From an uncultured Bacteroides sp. (lineage in GTDB: Bacteria > Bacteroidota > Bacteroidia > Bacteroidales > Bacteroidaceae), in contig NZ_CAUFUE010000001.1 in the NCBI RefSeq assembly GCF_959029255.1, positions 124,001 through 188,000 on the forward strand: DNA of 64,000 nucleotides. The letters are read 5' to 3'. The position numbers and the translations under genes are program-made. The notes below the pieces were generated by a model, which was not told the origin of the DNA, made no database searches, and saw only the letters and a program-made list of their open reading frames with translations. This document shows positions 43,415 to 52,812 of the stretch, piece after piece (within the stretch, counting starts at the first letter, position 1; each line of letters begins with the position of its first letter).

Positions 43415-43422
43415 CAAAGATA
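43415..43422 (-). promoter_or_regulatory. Bacteroides -7 box of the PBP1A operon
   Basis: TATCTTTG on the minus strand, 20 bases upstream of the ATG. Confidence 0.6.
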
Positions 43423-43549
43423 CGGAATTTATATCATACCACCACCTATATTTTAAAAAAGAGACACCGATTAGAATTATTTATAGGTGTATAAACCCAT
43501 CAAAAAAGCTCATCAAAACACACATAAAACTTGCCGCGAACATTCAATG

Positions 43550-43604
43550 AACTCTCAACCAACTTGCAATGAACTTGCAACGAACTCCCAACCAACTACA
43601 AAAC
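43550..43604. repeat. 11-bp x 5 tandem repeat
   Basis: Five consecutive 11-base units: AACTCTCAACC, AACTTGCAATG, AACTTGCAACG, AACTCCCAACC and AACTACAAAAC. Intergenic. Confidence 0.8.
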
Positions 43605-43691
43605 CACGTGAAATTCAACGCTCCATTTTTTGATAGATAATCACCTGTAACAATGTTCGTTACGCAGAAAACTTCGCGCGCACGCACGTAA

Positions 43692-43747
43692 GATGAAGAA
43701 AAGAGAAGAGAAGAAGTAGAAGAAATAAAAAAAGAAGAGAAAGAAAC
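43692..43747. repeat. Purine-only strand tract
   Basis: About 55 bases of A and G with only isolated T (GAAGAAAAGAGAAGAGAAGA and so on). Strong strand asymmetry in gene-free DNA. Confidence 0.7.
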
Positions 43748-43815
43748 TGCTGGTGCTTATACTCAATACAGAAGTTTTGAATATTCCGCATAAGGTTTAT
43801 AAATGGGAATTTAGG

Positions 43816-44135
43816 TTTTTCACCACAGAGGACACGGAGACCACAGAGGTTTTAATTTTTTCGACGCAAATTGAGCTGATTTTAATTTTTCAGACGCAGA
43901 TAACGCAGATGACGCTGATTTTTTACTCTATTACTATCTGTCATGCTGAGCGAAGTCGAAGCATCTCTTCTCTTAACATATAAAAGGGAGGAGATTCCCC
44001 GACAGGATGGCAGATAGAGTTGCAGCTAATAAATAGAGTGCTGTTATTTAAGTAAAAAATCAGCGTCATCTGCGTCATCCGCGTCGAAAAAATTAAAACC
44101 TCTGTGACCTCCGCGTCCTCTGTGGTGAAGAAAAA
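43816..44135. repeat. Long nested inverted repeat
   Basis: The left arm begins TTTTTCACCACAGAGGACAC and ends GATGACGCTGATTTTTTA near 43925. The right arm runs from TAAAAAATCAGCGTCATCTG (44053) to TCCTCTGTGGTGAAGAAAAA. The left arm carries an extra stretch of about 25 bases. Inside is a second palindrome (CTATCTG at 43934-43940 and CAGATAG at 44011-44017) containing TGTCATGCTGAGCGAAGTCG. That word resembles a dispersed repeat common in many bacterial genomes. Confidence 0.88.
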
Positions 44136-44175
44136 TCACCCTTCATAAAATTGAATTCAACATATTACTCCCCAA

Positions 44176-44286
44176 AATGCCCCACACCAGTATCCGCCAT
44201 GCCACATCTTAGCGTCCGCAATGCCACACTTCAACACCTGTAATGCCACACCTCGGCGACTGTAATGTCACACTTCATCCGCCATC
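44176..44286. repeat. 22-bp x 5 tandem repeat
   Basis: The core ATGCCACAC (or close) recurs with exact 22-base spacing at 44177, 44199, 44221, 44243 and 44265 (AATGCCACACTTCAACACCT type units). The array ends about 160 bases before pyrB. Confidence 0.88.
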
Positions 44287-44448
44287 AGCTGTGGGATTGC
44301 GGATGGTAAGCCGTGGGACCGGGAACACTCAAGTGCCATGATACGCACAGAGGACATTTTTCTTAGAAAAAACTTCCTCGCAGATTTCCATTCCCCGTAG
44401 TTTTTCCGTACCTTTACACTCTCGAAAAGTAAAACGAATATCAACGAT

Positions 44449-45390
44449 ATGGAAAACAGAAGTTTAGTCACCATTGCCGAACATAGTAAGGAAAAAATCC
44501 TCTACATGCTCGAAATGGCTAAAGAGTTTGAAGCAAAGCCGAACCGGCACTTGCTTGATGAAAAAGTTGTCGCCACTCTATTTTTCGAGCCATCCACTCG
44601 TACACGCTTGAGTTTTGAAACCGCCGCCAACCGTTTGGGAGCACGTGTCATCGGCTTTAGCGATCCTAAGGCAACCAGTTCATCCAAGGGAGAAACATTG
44701 AAAGACACCATCAAGATGGTGAGCAACTATGCCGATATCATCGTAATGCGCCATTTCCTGGAAGGTGCCGCCCGTTATGCCAGTGAAGTTACTACCATTC
44801 CCATTGTCAATGCCGGGGACGGAGCCAACCAGCATCCCTCACAGACGATGCTCGACCTCTACTCCATCTACAAAACACAGGGAACGCTGGAAAACCTGAA
44901 TATCTTCCTGGTAGGTGATTTAAAATATGGGCGTACCGTGCACTCCCTGTTAATGGCTATGCGTCATTTCAATCCGACTTTCCATTTCATAGCTCCCGAT
45001 GAACTGAAAATGCCGGAAGAATATAAAATTTACTGCCGTGAACATGATATCAAGTTCGTGGAGCACACGGATTTTACGGAAGAAATCATCGCGGATGCCG
45101 ATATTCTTTACATGACCCGTGTACAGCGCGAACGCTTTACTGACCTCATGGAGTATGAACGAGTGAAAAACGTTTATATCCTGCGCAACAAAATGCTGGA
45201 GCACACCCGCCCTAATCTGCGTATTCTTCACCCTCTGCCTCGTGTCAACGAGATTGCTCTTGATGTGGACGACAACCCTAAAGCCTATTACTTTCAGCAG
45301 GCGCAAAACGGACTTTATGCCCGTGAGGCCATCCTTTGCGATGTATTGGGCATCACGTTGGATGATGTGAAAAAAGATGCCTGCCGCTGA
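44449..45390 (+). CDS. pyrB: Aspartate carbamoyltransferase catalytic subunit
   Basis: A 313-residue enzyme condensing carbamoyl phosphate with aspartate in pyrimidine synthesis. The carbamoyl-phosphate loop FFEPSTRTRLSFETAANRLG is intact, as are the mobile loop DPKATSSSKGETLKDT, NAGDGANQHPSQTMLDLYSI and the C-terminal HPLPRVNEIALDVDDNPKAY. Length is standard. The regulatory subunit gene follows after 62 bases, so a class B (catalytic plus regulatory) holoenzyme is expected. Confidence 0.96.
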   Translation: MENRSLVTIAEHSKEKILYMLEMAKEFEAKPNRHLLDEKVVATLFFEPSTRTRLSFETAANRLGARVIGFSDPKATSSSKGETLKDTIKMVSNYADIIVMRHFLEGAARYASEVTTIPIVNAGDGANQHPSQTMLDLYSIYKTQGTLENLNIFLVGDLKYGRTVHSLLMAMRHFNPTFHFIAPDELKMPEEYKIYCREHDIKFVEHTDFTEEIIADADILYMTRVQRERFTDLMEYERVKNVYILRNKMLEHTRPNLRILHPLPRVNEIALDVDDNPKAYYFQQAQNGLYAREAILCDVLGITLDDVKKDACR

Positions 45391-45452
45391 ATAATAGCGC
45401 CGGAGCATTTTTCAATCGTAAATCGTTAAATTGCTAAATAGTAAATATCAAG

Positions 45453-45917
45453 ATGTCAAGCGAAAAAAAACAAGAATTGCAGGTTGCCGCTTTAGAAAAC
45501 GGTACTGTCATTGACCACATACCCTCCGAAAAACTTTTTACAGTAGTTTCACTGCTCGGATTGGAGCACATGAGTAATAATATCACCATCGGCTTTAACC
45601 TCAAAAGCAAAAAGCTGGGTACTAAAGGCATCATAAAGATTGCCGACAAGTTCTTCTGTGACGAAGAAATCAACCGTATCGCCGTGGTTGCCCCTAATGT
45701 GAAACTGAACATTATCCGTGACTACGAAGTAGTAGAAAAACGGGAAGTACGCCTGCCCGATGAGTTGAAAGGTATTGTGAAATGCGCCAATCCAAAGTGT
45801 ATCACCAACAATGAGCCTATGGCAACCTTATTCCATGTGATAGACAAGGAAAATTGCGTTATCAGGTGCCATTATTGCGAGAAAGAACAGATAAGAGAAA
45901 ACATTGAAATCATTTAA
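45453..45917 (+). CDS. pyrI: Aspartate carbamoyltransferase regulatory subunit
   Basis: A 154-residue subunit that binds CTP/ATP and transmits feedback control to PyrB. The N-terminal allosteric domain has AALENGTVIDHIPSEKLFTV and NITIGFNLKSKKLGTKGIIK. The C-terminal zinc domain has the four cysteines in CANPKCITN and CVIRCHYCEKEQ. Complete. The pyrB-pyrI spacer holds a short CAATCGTAAATCG word also seen in the atp spacers. Confidence 0.95.
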   Translation: MSSEKKQELQVAALENGTVIDHIPSEKLFTVVSLLGLEHMSNNITIGFNLKSKKLGTKGIIKIADKFFCDEEINRIAVVAPNVKLNIIRDYEVVEKREVRLPDELKGIVKCANPKCITNNEPMATLFHVIDKENCVIRCHYCEKEQIRENIEII

Positions 45918-45939
45918 TTTTTCTTAGTGTATTTATTTT

Positions 45940-46506
45940 ATGAAAGAAGATTGGAAACCCGGAACAATGATATATCCGCTACCTGCTGTATTGGTAAGTT
46001 GCGGAAGTACACCGGAAGAACATAATATACTGACTATTGCATGGACGGGAACGATTTGTACCAATCCGCCCATGTGTTATATTTCCGTACGTCCCGAACG
46101 TCATTCTTACGATATCATCAAAAGAAATATGGAATTTGTCATCAATCTGACTACGAAAGATATGGCACGCGCTACAGACTGGTGCGGTGTCCGTTCGGGT
46201 AAAGATTATAACAAATTCGAGGAAATGCATCTCACACCCGGTAAATGTACTGTGGTCGGCGCTCCACTCATCGAAGAATCACCGCTTTGCATCGAGTGCA
46301 GAGTGAAAGAAATCGTAGCCCTCGGTTCGCACGATATGTTTATTGCCGACGTGGTAAACGTACGTGCGGATACTACCTATCTGAATTCCGAGACCGGGAA
46401 ATTAGAGCTGGCGGAAGCAAATCCATTGGTATATGTGCACGGTGGATATTATGAACTGGGAGATAAAATCGGGAAATTCGGTTGGTCGGTCGAAAAGAAG
46501 AAATAA
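45940..46506 (+). CDS. Flavin reductase family (FMN-binding) protein
   Basis: A 188-residue protein of the flavin-reductase-like split-barrel family (PF01613). MIYPLPAVLVSCGSTPEEHNILTIAWTG at the N terminus and RPERHSYDIIKRNMEFVINL are typical for the single-domain forms found in anaerobes. It probably binds FMN and transfers electrons; partner unknown. It lies 22 bases after pyrI and its stop overlaps the next start (TAATG), so it may be in the pyr transcript. Confidence 0.88.
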   Translation: MKEDWKPGTMIYPLPAVLVSCGSTPEEHNILTIAWTGTICTNPPMCYISVRPERHSYDIIKRNMEFVINLTTKDMARATDWCGVRSGKDYNKFEEMHLTPGKCTVVGAPLIEESPLCIECRVKEIVALGSHDMFIADVVNVRADTTYLNSETGKLELAEANPLVYVHGGYYELGDKIGKFGWSVEKKK

Positions 46507-47288
46507 TGAAGATGAAACGGGGAATGTTCATAGCCGGTCTGTGTTTGTCACTCTTTTCCACCTTGCTGAGAGGGCAGGAAACCACTAAGCCCGGAGTTCC
46601 TGAAGCGGAAACAGCCAAACACAAACAGGAACACCCCGTGAACTTCGGAGTCAAAGGTGGATTTACCTCATCCCTTTTTCTTGTTTCCGACTTAATTCTG
46701 AATGGCGCTATTGTCAATGAAGTGCAAAACAACTATAAAATCGGCTTTTTCGGTTCATTCTTCATGCGAATTAATTTTGGCCGTCATTTCCTACAACCGG
46801 AAATTTCATACACTATCAACCGCTGTAACATTACGTTCGAAAAGCCCCAACCGGAAGATGCCCCCGAGAACAGTACGCCTGAAATGGCTTCCATAACCTC
46901 CTCCATCCATAGTTTCGAGGTTCCGGTCATTTACGGATACAATATTATCAAGGAAGGGCCTTACAGCCTTGCCGTATTTGGCGGCCCGAAAATCCGTTAT
47001 ATCTGGGATAAGAAAAGTAAAGTGACATTCGAAAACTTCGACCAACAAAATATTAAAGAAGATTTATATCCCTTCAACCTGAGCTTTACTACCGGTGTGG
47101 CTGTAACTATCTCACGTATTTTCTTCGATTTCCGTTATGATATCGGTTTGCACAATATATCCAAGCGTATCAGTTACCAAGCGGCAATCCAGGAAGGAAA
47201 TAGTAATGAAATAATTGTTCCCACCGATCAAATCCGTTTCCATCGACGTGACAATGTACTCAGTTTTTCGCTTGGAGTGTTTTTTTGA
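46506..47288 (+). CDS. Outer-membrane beta-barrel protein (PorT-like fold)
   Basis: I start at the ATG overlapping the previous stop (MKMKRGMFIAGLCLSLFSTL), a signal peptide; total 260 residues. The mature part is a small barrel of the PF13568 type: FGVKGGFTSSLFLVSDLIL, IGFFGSFFMRINFGRHFLQP and a final aromatic strand (VLSFSLGVFF). Loops are rich in charged residues. No ligand can be proposed. It shares a one-base TAATG junction with the flavin reductase gene. Confidence 0.78.
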   Translation: MKMKRGMFIAGLCLSLFSTLLRGQETTKPGVPEAETAKHKQEHPVNFGVKGGFTSSLFLVSDLILNGAIVNEVQNNYKIGFFGSFFMRINFGRHFLQPEISYTINRCNITFEKPQPEDAPENSTPEMASITSSIHSFEVPVIYGYNIIKEGPYSLAVFGGPKIRYIWDKKSKVTFENFDQQNIKEDLYPFNLSFTTGVAVTISRIFFDFRYDIGLHNISKRISYQAAIQEGNSNEIIVPTDQIRFHRRDNVLSFSLGVFF

Positions 47289-47333
47289 TAGGAAATTTCT
47301 TCCTTTTCTTACAATTTATTCATTTATTTCCTC

Positions 47334-47341
47334 TAAATTTG
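47334..47341 (+). promoter_or_regulatory. Bacteroides -7 box of glyA
   Basis: TAAATTTG, 50 bases before the ATG. Confidence 0.55.
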
Positions 47342-47391
47342 TACGCTTAATAAGAAAATACTGATTAATTAAACTTATCTAATAAGCAATA

Positions 47392-48672
47392 ATGAAAAGA
47401 GACGATTTAATTTTCGACATCATCGAAAAAGAACATCAACGTCAGCTCAAAGGCATTGAACTGATTGCATCAGAAAACTTCGTAAGTGACCAGGTAATGC
47501 AGGCAATGGGTTCCTGCCTCACCAACAAGTATGCCGAAGGTTATCCGGGCAAGCGCTATTATGGCGGTTGCGAAGTGGTAGACCAAAGCGAACAAATCGC
47601 CATCGACCGTTTGAAGAAAATCTTCGACGCTGAATGGGCTAATGTGCAGCCGCACTCAGGAGCACAGGCTAACGCGGCCGTATTCCTCGCCGTTCTAAAT
47701 CCGGGTGACAAGTTCATGGGATTGAACCTTGCACACGGCGGTCACCTCTCTCATGGTTCATTGGTAAATACCTCAGGTATCATCTATACTCCTTGTGAAT
47801 ACAATCTGAACAAAGAAACCGGCCGTGTAGACTACGATCAGATGGAAGAAGTAGCATTACGCGAAAAGCCGAAAATGATTATCGGCGGTGGTTCCGCTTA
47901 TTCTCGCGAATGGGACTATAAACGCATGCGTGAAATAGCGGATAAGGTAGGTGCTATCCTGATGATTGACATGGCACACCCTGCCGGACTGATTGCTGCC
48001 GGTGAGCTGGACAATCCGGTAAAATATGCCCATATCGTAACATCCACTACTCACAAGACTCTGCGCGGTCCTCGTGGTGGCGTCATCATGATGGGTAAAG
48101 ACTTCCCCAATCCATGGGGTAAGAAAACTCCGAAAGGTGAAATCAAGATGATGTCTCAACTGCTCGATTCCGCTGTATTCCCGGGTATCCAGGGTGGTCC
48201 GTTGGAACATGTCATCGCAGCCAAGGCTGTAGCATTCGGTGAAATTCTGCAACCGGAATGGAAAGAATATGCAGCGCAAGTAAAAAAGAACGCTGCTGTA
48301 TTGGCACAGGCTTTGATGGACCGTGGCTTTACAATCGTTTCCGGCGGTACGGACAACCACTCCATGCTGGTTGACCTGCGTAGCAAATATCCTGACCTGA
48401 CAGGTAAGGTAGCTGAAAAAGCATTGGTTTCCGCTGATATTACCGTAAATAAGAATATGGTTCCGTTTGACAGCCGTTCTGCTTTCCAGACCTCAGGTAT
48501 CCGTCTGGGTACTCCTGCCATCACCACTCGTGGAGCTAAGGAAGATTTGATGCTGGAAATTGCTGAAATGATTGAAACGGTCCTCTCGAATGTAGAAAAC
48601 GAACAAGTGATTGCCGATATTCGTGCGCGTGTCAACAAAACGATGGAGAAATATCCGTTGTTTGCATACTAA
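47392..48672 (+). CDS. glyA: Serine hydroxymethyltransferase
   Basis: A 426-residue PLP enzyme converting serine and tetrahydrofolate to glycine and methylene-THF. Seen: IELIASENFVSDQVMQAMGS, NKYAEGYPGKRYYGGCEVVD, the substrate pocket QPHSGAQANAAVFLAVLNPG, and the PLP lysine in VTSTTHKTLRGPRGGVI. Length normal. It lies convergent to fhs, a second one-carbon gene, with a terminator between. Confidence 0.97.
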   Translation: MKRDDLIFDIIEKEHQRQLKGIELIASENFVSDQVMQAMGSCLTNKYAEGYPGKRYYGGCEVVDQSEQIAIDRLKKIFDAEWANVQPHSGAQANAAVFLAVLNPGDKFMGLNLAHGGHLSHGSLVNTSGIIYTPCEYNLNKETGRVDYDQMEEVALREKPKMIIGGGSAYSREWDYKRMREIADKVGAILMIDMAHPAGLIAAGELDNPVKYAHIVTSTTHKTLRGPRGGVIMMGKDFPNPWGKKTPKGEIKMMSQLLDSAVFPGIQGGPLEHVIAAKAVAFGEILQPEWKEYAAQVKKNAAVLAQALMDRGFTIVSGGTDNHSMLVDLRSKYPDLTGKVAEKALVSADITVNKNMVPFDSRSAFQTSGIRLGTPAITTRGAKEDLMLEIAEMIETVLSNVENEQVIADIRARVNKTMEKYPLFAY

Positions 48673-48690
48673 ATTCACTATCACACATAT

Positions 48691-48728
48691 AAAAAGCGCT
48701 TTGACACATACTGTCAAGGCGCTTTTTT
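48691..48728 (+). terminator. Intrinsic terminator after glyA
   Basis: AAAAAGCGCTTTGACA pairs with TGTCAAGGCGCTTTTT (one G-U), loop CATAC, then a run of T. The A-rich left arm also lets it work for fhs. Confidence 0.88.
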
Positions 48729-48763
48729 ATGTACTTTATATTATTATATTCCTAATAACGCGA

Positions 48764-50434
48764 TTAACTCAGCCCCTCAATATTCCCCTCAATAATATCG
48801 ATACGTTCCGCTTGCGGTGACTTTGGTAAACCCGGCATACGAAGTATCTCCCCTGCAATGGCTACAATCATCTCAGCACCGTTATTAATAACAATATCTT
48901 TGATGTGGAATTCAAAGTTATTGACTGCACCATAAATTTTCGGATCGGCAGAGAAAGAATACTGGGTTTTGGCGATACAGACAGGATAATGAGCAATACC
49001 CATTTCTTCAATAAGTTTCATCATCTTGCGCGAGGCGCTGCTATAAGTCACCACGCTGGCACCATAAAGGTTGCATGCCACTTTCTCTATCTTCCGTTGC
49101 ACCGGGTCATTTTCCTCATACGTATATTGCAGTGGAGCCGACGGTTTTTTCTCAATGGTTTCCACTACCAGGTTAGCCAAATCTACGGCACCTTCCCCAC
49201 CCTCGGCAAAAGCGTTATTAATGGCAAAACCTACTTTTAAATCTTCCTCACAATGGCGGCGGATAGCCTCCAACTCTTCATCCGTATCACTAGCAAAACG
49301 ATTGAAAGCAACTATGATTGTCTGACCGAAAGAACGCAGGTTTCGTATATGTTTGTCAAGATTACCGAATCCCTCTTTCAAACCTTCCATATTCGGTTCT
49401 TTGATGCGGTCGAGACTGACTCCGCCGTGCATCTTCAAGCCTTGCGCAGTAGCCACAATAATTGTCAACTTAGGCTGCAAACCGCTTTTACGGCATTTGA
49501 TATTGTAGAACTTCTCTGCTCCCAAGTCTGCACCGAAACCAGCTTCAGTCACTACATAATCACCAAACGTCATTGCCATTTTCGTTGCCAAAATAGAGTT
49601 GCAACCGTGTGCGATATTGGCGAATGGTCCACCATGCACAAAAGCAGCTGTTCCTTCGGTAGTCTGCACCAAATTAGGGTGAATGGCATCTTTCAGTAAT
49701 ACCGTGATTGCTCCTGCCACGCCTAAATCTTTCACAGTAAATGGTTTACCATCGTACGTGAAGCCAAGAATGATATTTTCAATACGTCTGCGCAAGTCTT
49801 CCGTATCTTTAGCCAAGCACAAAATAGCCATAATCTCCGATGCGGGAGTAATATCAAAACCTGACTCCTGAGTCACACCGTTTGTACGCGGTCCAAGTCC
49901 TGTAACAATGCTACGCAAGGAGCGGTCGTTCACGTCGAGCACACGACGCCAGATTATTTCCTTCAGCCCGAAACCGTCTGCCTGATGCTGATAAATATAA
50001 TTATCCAGTAAAGCGGAAATCATATTATGAGCAGATGTAATGGCATGGAAATCTCCCGTAAAATGTAAGTTTATTTTCTCCATTGGAAGTACCTGCGCAT
50101 AACCGCCTCCGGCAGCTCCGCCTTTCATTCCGAAACAAGGCCCCAAAGAGGGTTCACGCAATGCGACAATCGCTTTTTTCCCTATCTTATTCAGTCCTAA
50201 GGCTAAGCCGATAGAAACGGTAGTCTTCCCAATACCTGCTTTGGTGGCCGTAATGGCAGTTACCAAGATGAGGTTATTTTGCTTTACTTTTTCCTCATCA
50301 ATCAGATGCTCGGGAATTTTAGCGATATATCGTCCGTAATTCTCTACTTCGTCACGTGGAATACCTACTCCTTCAGCAACTTGCTTTATCTTCTTCAGCT
50401 CTATGCTACGTGCTATTTCAATGTCCGATTTCAT
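48764..50434 (-). CDS. fhs: Formate-tetrahydrofolate ligase
   Basis: A 556-residue enzyme that activates formate to 10-formyl-THF with ATP. P-loop TATKAGIGKTTVSIGLALGL, then REPSLGPCFGMKGGAAGGGY and HFTGDFHAITSAHNMISALL are family signatures; GTAAFVHGGPFANIAHGCNS is also conserved. Full length. With glyA next to it the pair supplies one-carbon units from serine and formate. A -7 box lies 45 bases upstream. Confidence 0.96.
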   Translation of the reverse strand: MKSDIEIARSIELKKIKQVAEGVGIPRDEVENYGRYIAKIPEHLIDEEKVKQNNLILVTAITATKAGIGKTTVSIGLALGLNKIGKKAIVALREPSLGPCFGMKGGAAGGGYAQVLPMEKINLHFTGDFHAITSAHNMISALLDNYIYQHQADGFGLKEIIWRRVLDVNDRSLRSIVTGLGPRTNGVTQESGFDITPASEIMAILCLAKDTEDLRRRIENIILGFTYDGKPFTVKDLGVAGAITVLLKDAIHPNLVQTTEGTAAFVHGGPFANIAHGCNSILATKMAMTFGDYVVTEAGFGADLGAEKFYNIKCRKSGLQPKLTIIVATAQGLKMHGGVSLDRIKEPNMEGLKEGFGNLDKHIRNLRSFGQTIIVAFNRFASDTDEELEAIRRHCEEDLKVGFAINNAFAEGGEGAVDLANLVVETIEKKPSAPLQYTYEENDPVQRKIEKVACNLYGASVVTYSSASRKMMKLIEEMGIAHYPVCIAKTQYSFSADPKIYGAVNNFEFHIKDIVINNGAEMIVAIAGEILRMPGLPKSPQAERIDIIEGNIEGLS

Positions 50435-50478
50435 ACAAGGTCTTTTCTTTAAATAACAACTTTGATTTTTGAAAGTTG

Positions 50479-50486
50479 CAAAAATA
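50479..50486 (-). promoter_or_regulatory. Bacteroides -7 box of fhs
   Basis: TATTTTTG on the minus strand, 45 bases upstream of the ATG. Confidence 0.5.
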
Positions 50487-50527
50487 CAAAAAAGAAGGGA
50501 AATAATGACGAGGATACAAACTATAAA

Positions 50528-52660
50528 TTACTTAAACCGTGATGTATCTACCTCTTCACGTTTTTTCTCTTTATATCCACCCAATTTATAAGTAAGCGAT
50601 ACTCCGAATTCACGGAAACATGAATAGTGATTAGTGACATTTTGTGTCTTGAAACGGATACGCGGAGAAATCTGCGCTGACTCAAAGATATCATTGCAAT
50701 AAAGATTTAAAACACCTTTCCCTTTGGCAAAATCGTAACGCAATGCAAGATTCAGTCCTCCTGAGGTAGGTAAATCATAAATACCCTGAATGGCATCACT
50801 ATGAACCATACCGGTTATCATCAGTTTCAAATCGGGCTTGGCAGCGAGAGTAATAGTATTAGTCATCTGAGCAATTCCATAACACTTTTTCCGGTTGAAA
50901 GGGATATCCCAGAAGTCATTATCTTTTTCATAGTGCCACACACCAATCAGAGTAATCCGAGAATTCAACCAATTGTTTATTTTAAATGGTATAGAAGCCT
51001 GTAAACCTGATTGTTGTTGGAAGTCAAAGTTTAGATATTTATAGATTTCCACAAGACGTTGCGACGATTGATATAGCGTCTGAGTAGAATAGTCCTTAGT
51101 ATGGTTAAACCATGCGCTAAAGATATATTTCCCCTTCAAAATATACGTCATCTTAAGTTCATAACTCTGTGCCGGTTTCAAAAACGGATTGCCGTGTATT
51201 TCCGAATAACCACCACCAATATAGGATATGGCATCTTGTACAGCCCAATACCCGGGATATTCTTTATCACTGCTCAAACCTAATTGAAGAATATGGCCCG
51301 ACGCAGGCATATAGGTCAGATTTACGGTAGGATAAATATCCCACTGATTCCAAACCACTGTTTTGTAATGTTCTACGGCTAAAGAAGCATCCAGTGATAC
51401 CTTATTGCCAAAACTTTTCGTGAAACCGGTATAGAGGTTCAATGTCTGCTCCCGTTTACGGGATTTCATGTTACTGCTTTGTTCACCACTCTCCACGTCA
51501 TAATAATATTGATAACTATGATCGATACTGGTGGTATAGACAACCCCATAATTCAATCCCCAACCATGTTTCAAATTATGCTCCTGAGCCAGAAACATTT
51601 TCCAGCGATTGATACGCTGGCAATCTTTAGTAAAGAAATTAAGTTCGTCGTCCTGCATGCGGCTATAAATCAATTGATTGGAGGGAGAATTGTAATAAGT
51701 CAACTCTACCCCCGTTTTCAGTCCGAAGGGCGTATGATAATCGATACGTCCATTATGTAACCAGTCGGTACTGTTGCTATGGGTTACGGACTGTTGTGTA
51801 CCGGTGATGCTTGTCTTGTTGTGATAAGTATTATACTTTCCATTATAAACAAAACTCAACTGATAATTTTTGGCTATATTATAATCCGCCCCTACACGAA
51901 AACTATGCGTATGCGAGCGCCCACGGCCCACCTCATCATTATTTATGGGATGAACCGTGCCGTCCGCCAGTGTGTGCATGGCATTTTTGTCCGTCGTGCT
52001 ATAACTACGACCGTGTTCGTGTGAGTAAAGAAAATCTGCGGAGAATTTATTTTTATTGTAAAGAAGGCTGGCACGCTCTTCAAAACGTTCGTAATATTTT
52101 TGGGTAGCTTTGCCATACACTTCACCTTGCCAGGAAGAAGGTCCCCCCGTAGTCTGTTTCAGCCGGATATTGATGAGTGCACCGCGTACCTGATAACGGG
52201 CAGGTGCGTTGTACATTACTTCCGCTTTCTCAATACGGCTCGCCGGAATGCTTTTCAATAAAGCATACAACTGTTCTGTAGTGAGTGTGGTTACCTTACC
52301 GTCAATAATAACGGTAGTACCCTGCCCTCCCAACTGAAGTACGCCATTCATTTCGGTTACACCGGGAAGTTCTTTCACGGCATCATAAGCGTTATCTACG
52401 GGCATTTCATGAAGAATTCTCGGTAAGTCATATACCAACTTACCCTGTTCGGCTTTCACTACAGGGCGTTCACCGGTAACCATAATCTCCGGAAGACTCT
52501 GATAAAGGCTATCCAGCCGGGCATCAGTCGTAATAAGGCTATCGGCACTGAGAGTACGTTCATTGCCGGTAGAAGTATGATCAGTATTTTCTTGCGCAGA
52601 GAGAGTTGTGCTTAATGCACAAAATACAAAAGAAAGATAGTAAATTCGTTTCATGTTCAA
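50528..52660 (-). CDS. TonB-receptor-like outer-membrane beta-barrel protein
   Basis: A 710-residue protein with signal peptide (MKRIYYLSFVFCALSTTLSAQ, from codon 3). A plug-like domain at about 55-170 contains AVKELPGVTEMNGVLQLGGQ and IPASRIEKAEVMYNAPARYQ, followed by a long barrel rich in aromatic strands (PF14905-type). It lacks the usual carboxypeptidase-regulatory-like N-terminal domain and I see no clear TonB box. It is not next to a SusD gene, so a SusCD pair is unlikely. The gene is divergent from the two-component system, with phased GTTATC sites between, which makes it the obvious regulatory target. Confidence 0.82.
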   Translation of the reverse strand: MNMKRIYYLSFVFCALSTTLSAQENTDHTSTGNERTLSADSLITTDARLDSLYQSLPEIMVTGERPVVKAEQGKLVYDLPRILHEMPVDNAYDAVKELPGVTEMNGVLQLGGQGTTVIIDGKVTTLTTEQLYALLKSIPASRIEKAEVMYNAPARYQVRGALINIRLKQTTGGPSSWQGEVYGKATQKYYERFEERASLLYNKNKFSADFLYSHEHGRSYSTTDKNAMHTLADGTVHPINNDEVGRGRSHTHSFRVGADYNIAKNYQLSFVYNGKYNTYHNKTSITGTQQSVTHSNSTDWLHNGRIDYHTPFGLKTGVELTYYNSPSNQLIYSRMQDDELNFFTKDCQRINRWKMFLAQEHNLKHGWGLNYGVVYTTSIDHSYQYYYDVESGEQSSNMKSRKREQTLNLYTGFTKSFGNKVSLDASLAVEHYKTVVWNQWDIYPTVNLTYMPASGHILQLGLSSDKEYPGYWAVQDAISYIGGGYSEIHGNPFLKPAQSYELKMTYILKGKYIFSAWFNHTKDYSTQTLYQSSQRLVEIYKYLNFDFQQQSGLQASIPFKINNWLNSRITLIGVWHYEKDNDFWDIPFNRKKCYGIAQMTNTITLAAKPDLKLMITGMVHSDAIQGIYDLPTSGGLNLALRYDFAKGKGVLNLYCNDIFESAQISPRIRFKTQNVTNHYSCFREFGVSLTYKLGGYKEKKREEVDTSRFK

Positions 52661-52725
52661 TTTGTTTTTGAGAGTTCATGTACATTTCGATAACGCAAAG
52701 TACGACAGAAACCATGAAAATCTGT

Positions 52726-52784
52726 GTTATCATGGACTTACCGAGTGTTATCTACTGTTATCGGGAGTGTTATTTAGTCTTATC
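52726..52784. promoter_or_regulatory. Five phased GTTATC half-sites between the barrel gene and the two-component operon
   Basis: GTTATC at 52726, 52747 and 52757, GTTATT at 52769 and CTTATC at 52779, all in one orientation with gaps of 21, 10, 12 and 10 bases, about one or two helical turns. Inverted GATAAC copies lie at 52689 and 52803. OmpR-type regulators often bind such direct repeats. Confidence 0.55.
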
Positions 52785-52812
52785 GCATGATACAGCACAT
52801 AAGATAACTCCT

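Noticed and set aside
43753..43983. Short open frame in the repeat-rich spacer
   Set aside because: It is made of the palindrome arms and dispersed repeat words and lacks coding character.
44176..44286. CRISPR array or iteron origin
   Set aside because: The 22-base units follow each other without spacers and no replication initiator gene is nearby.
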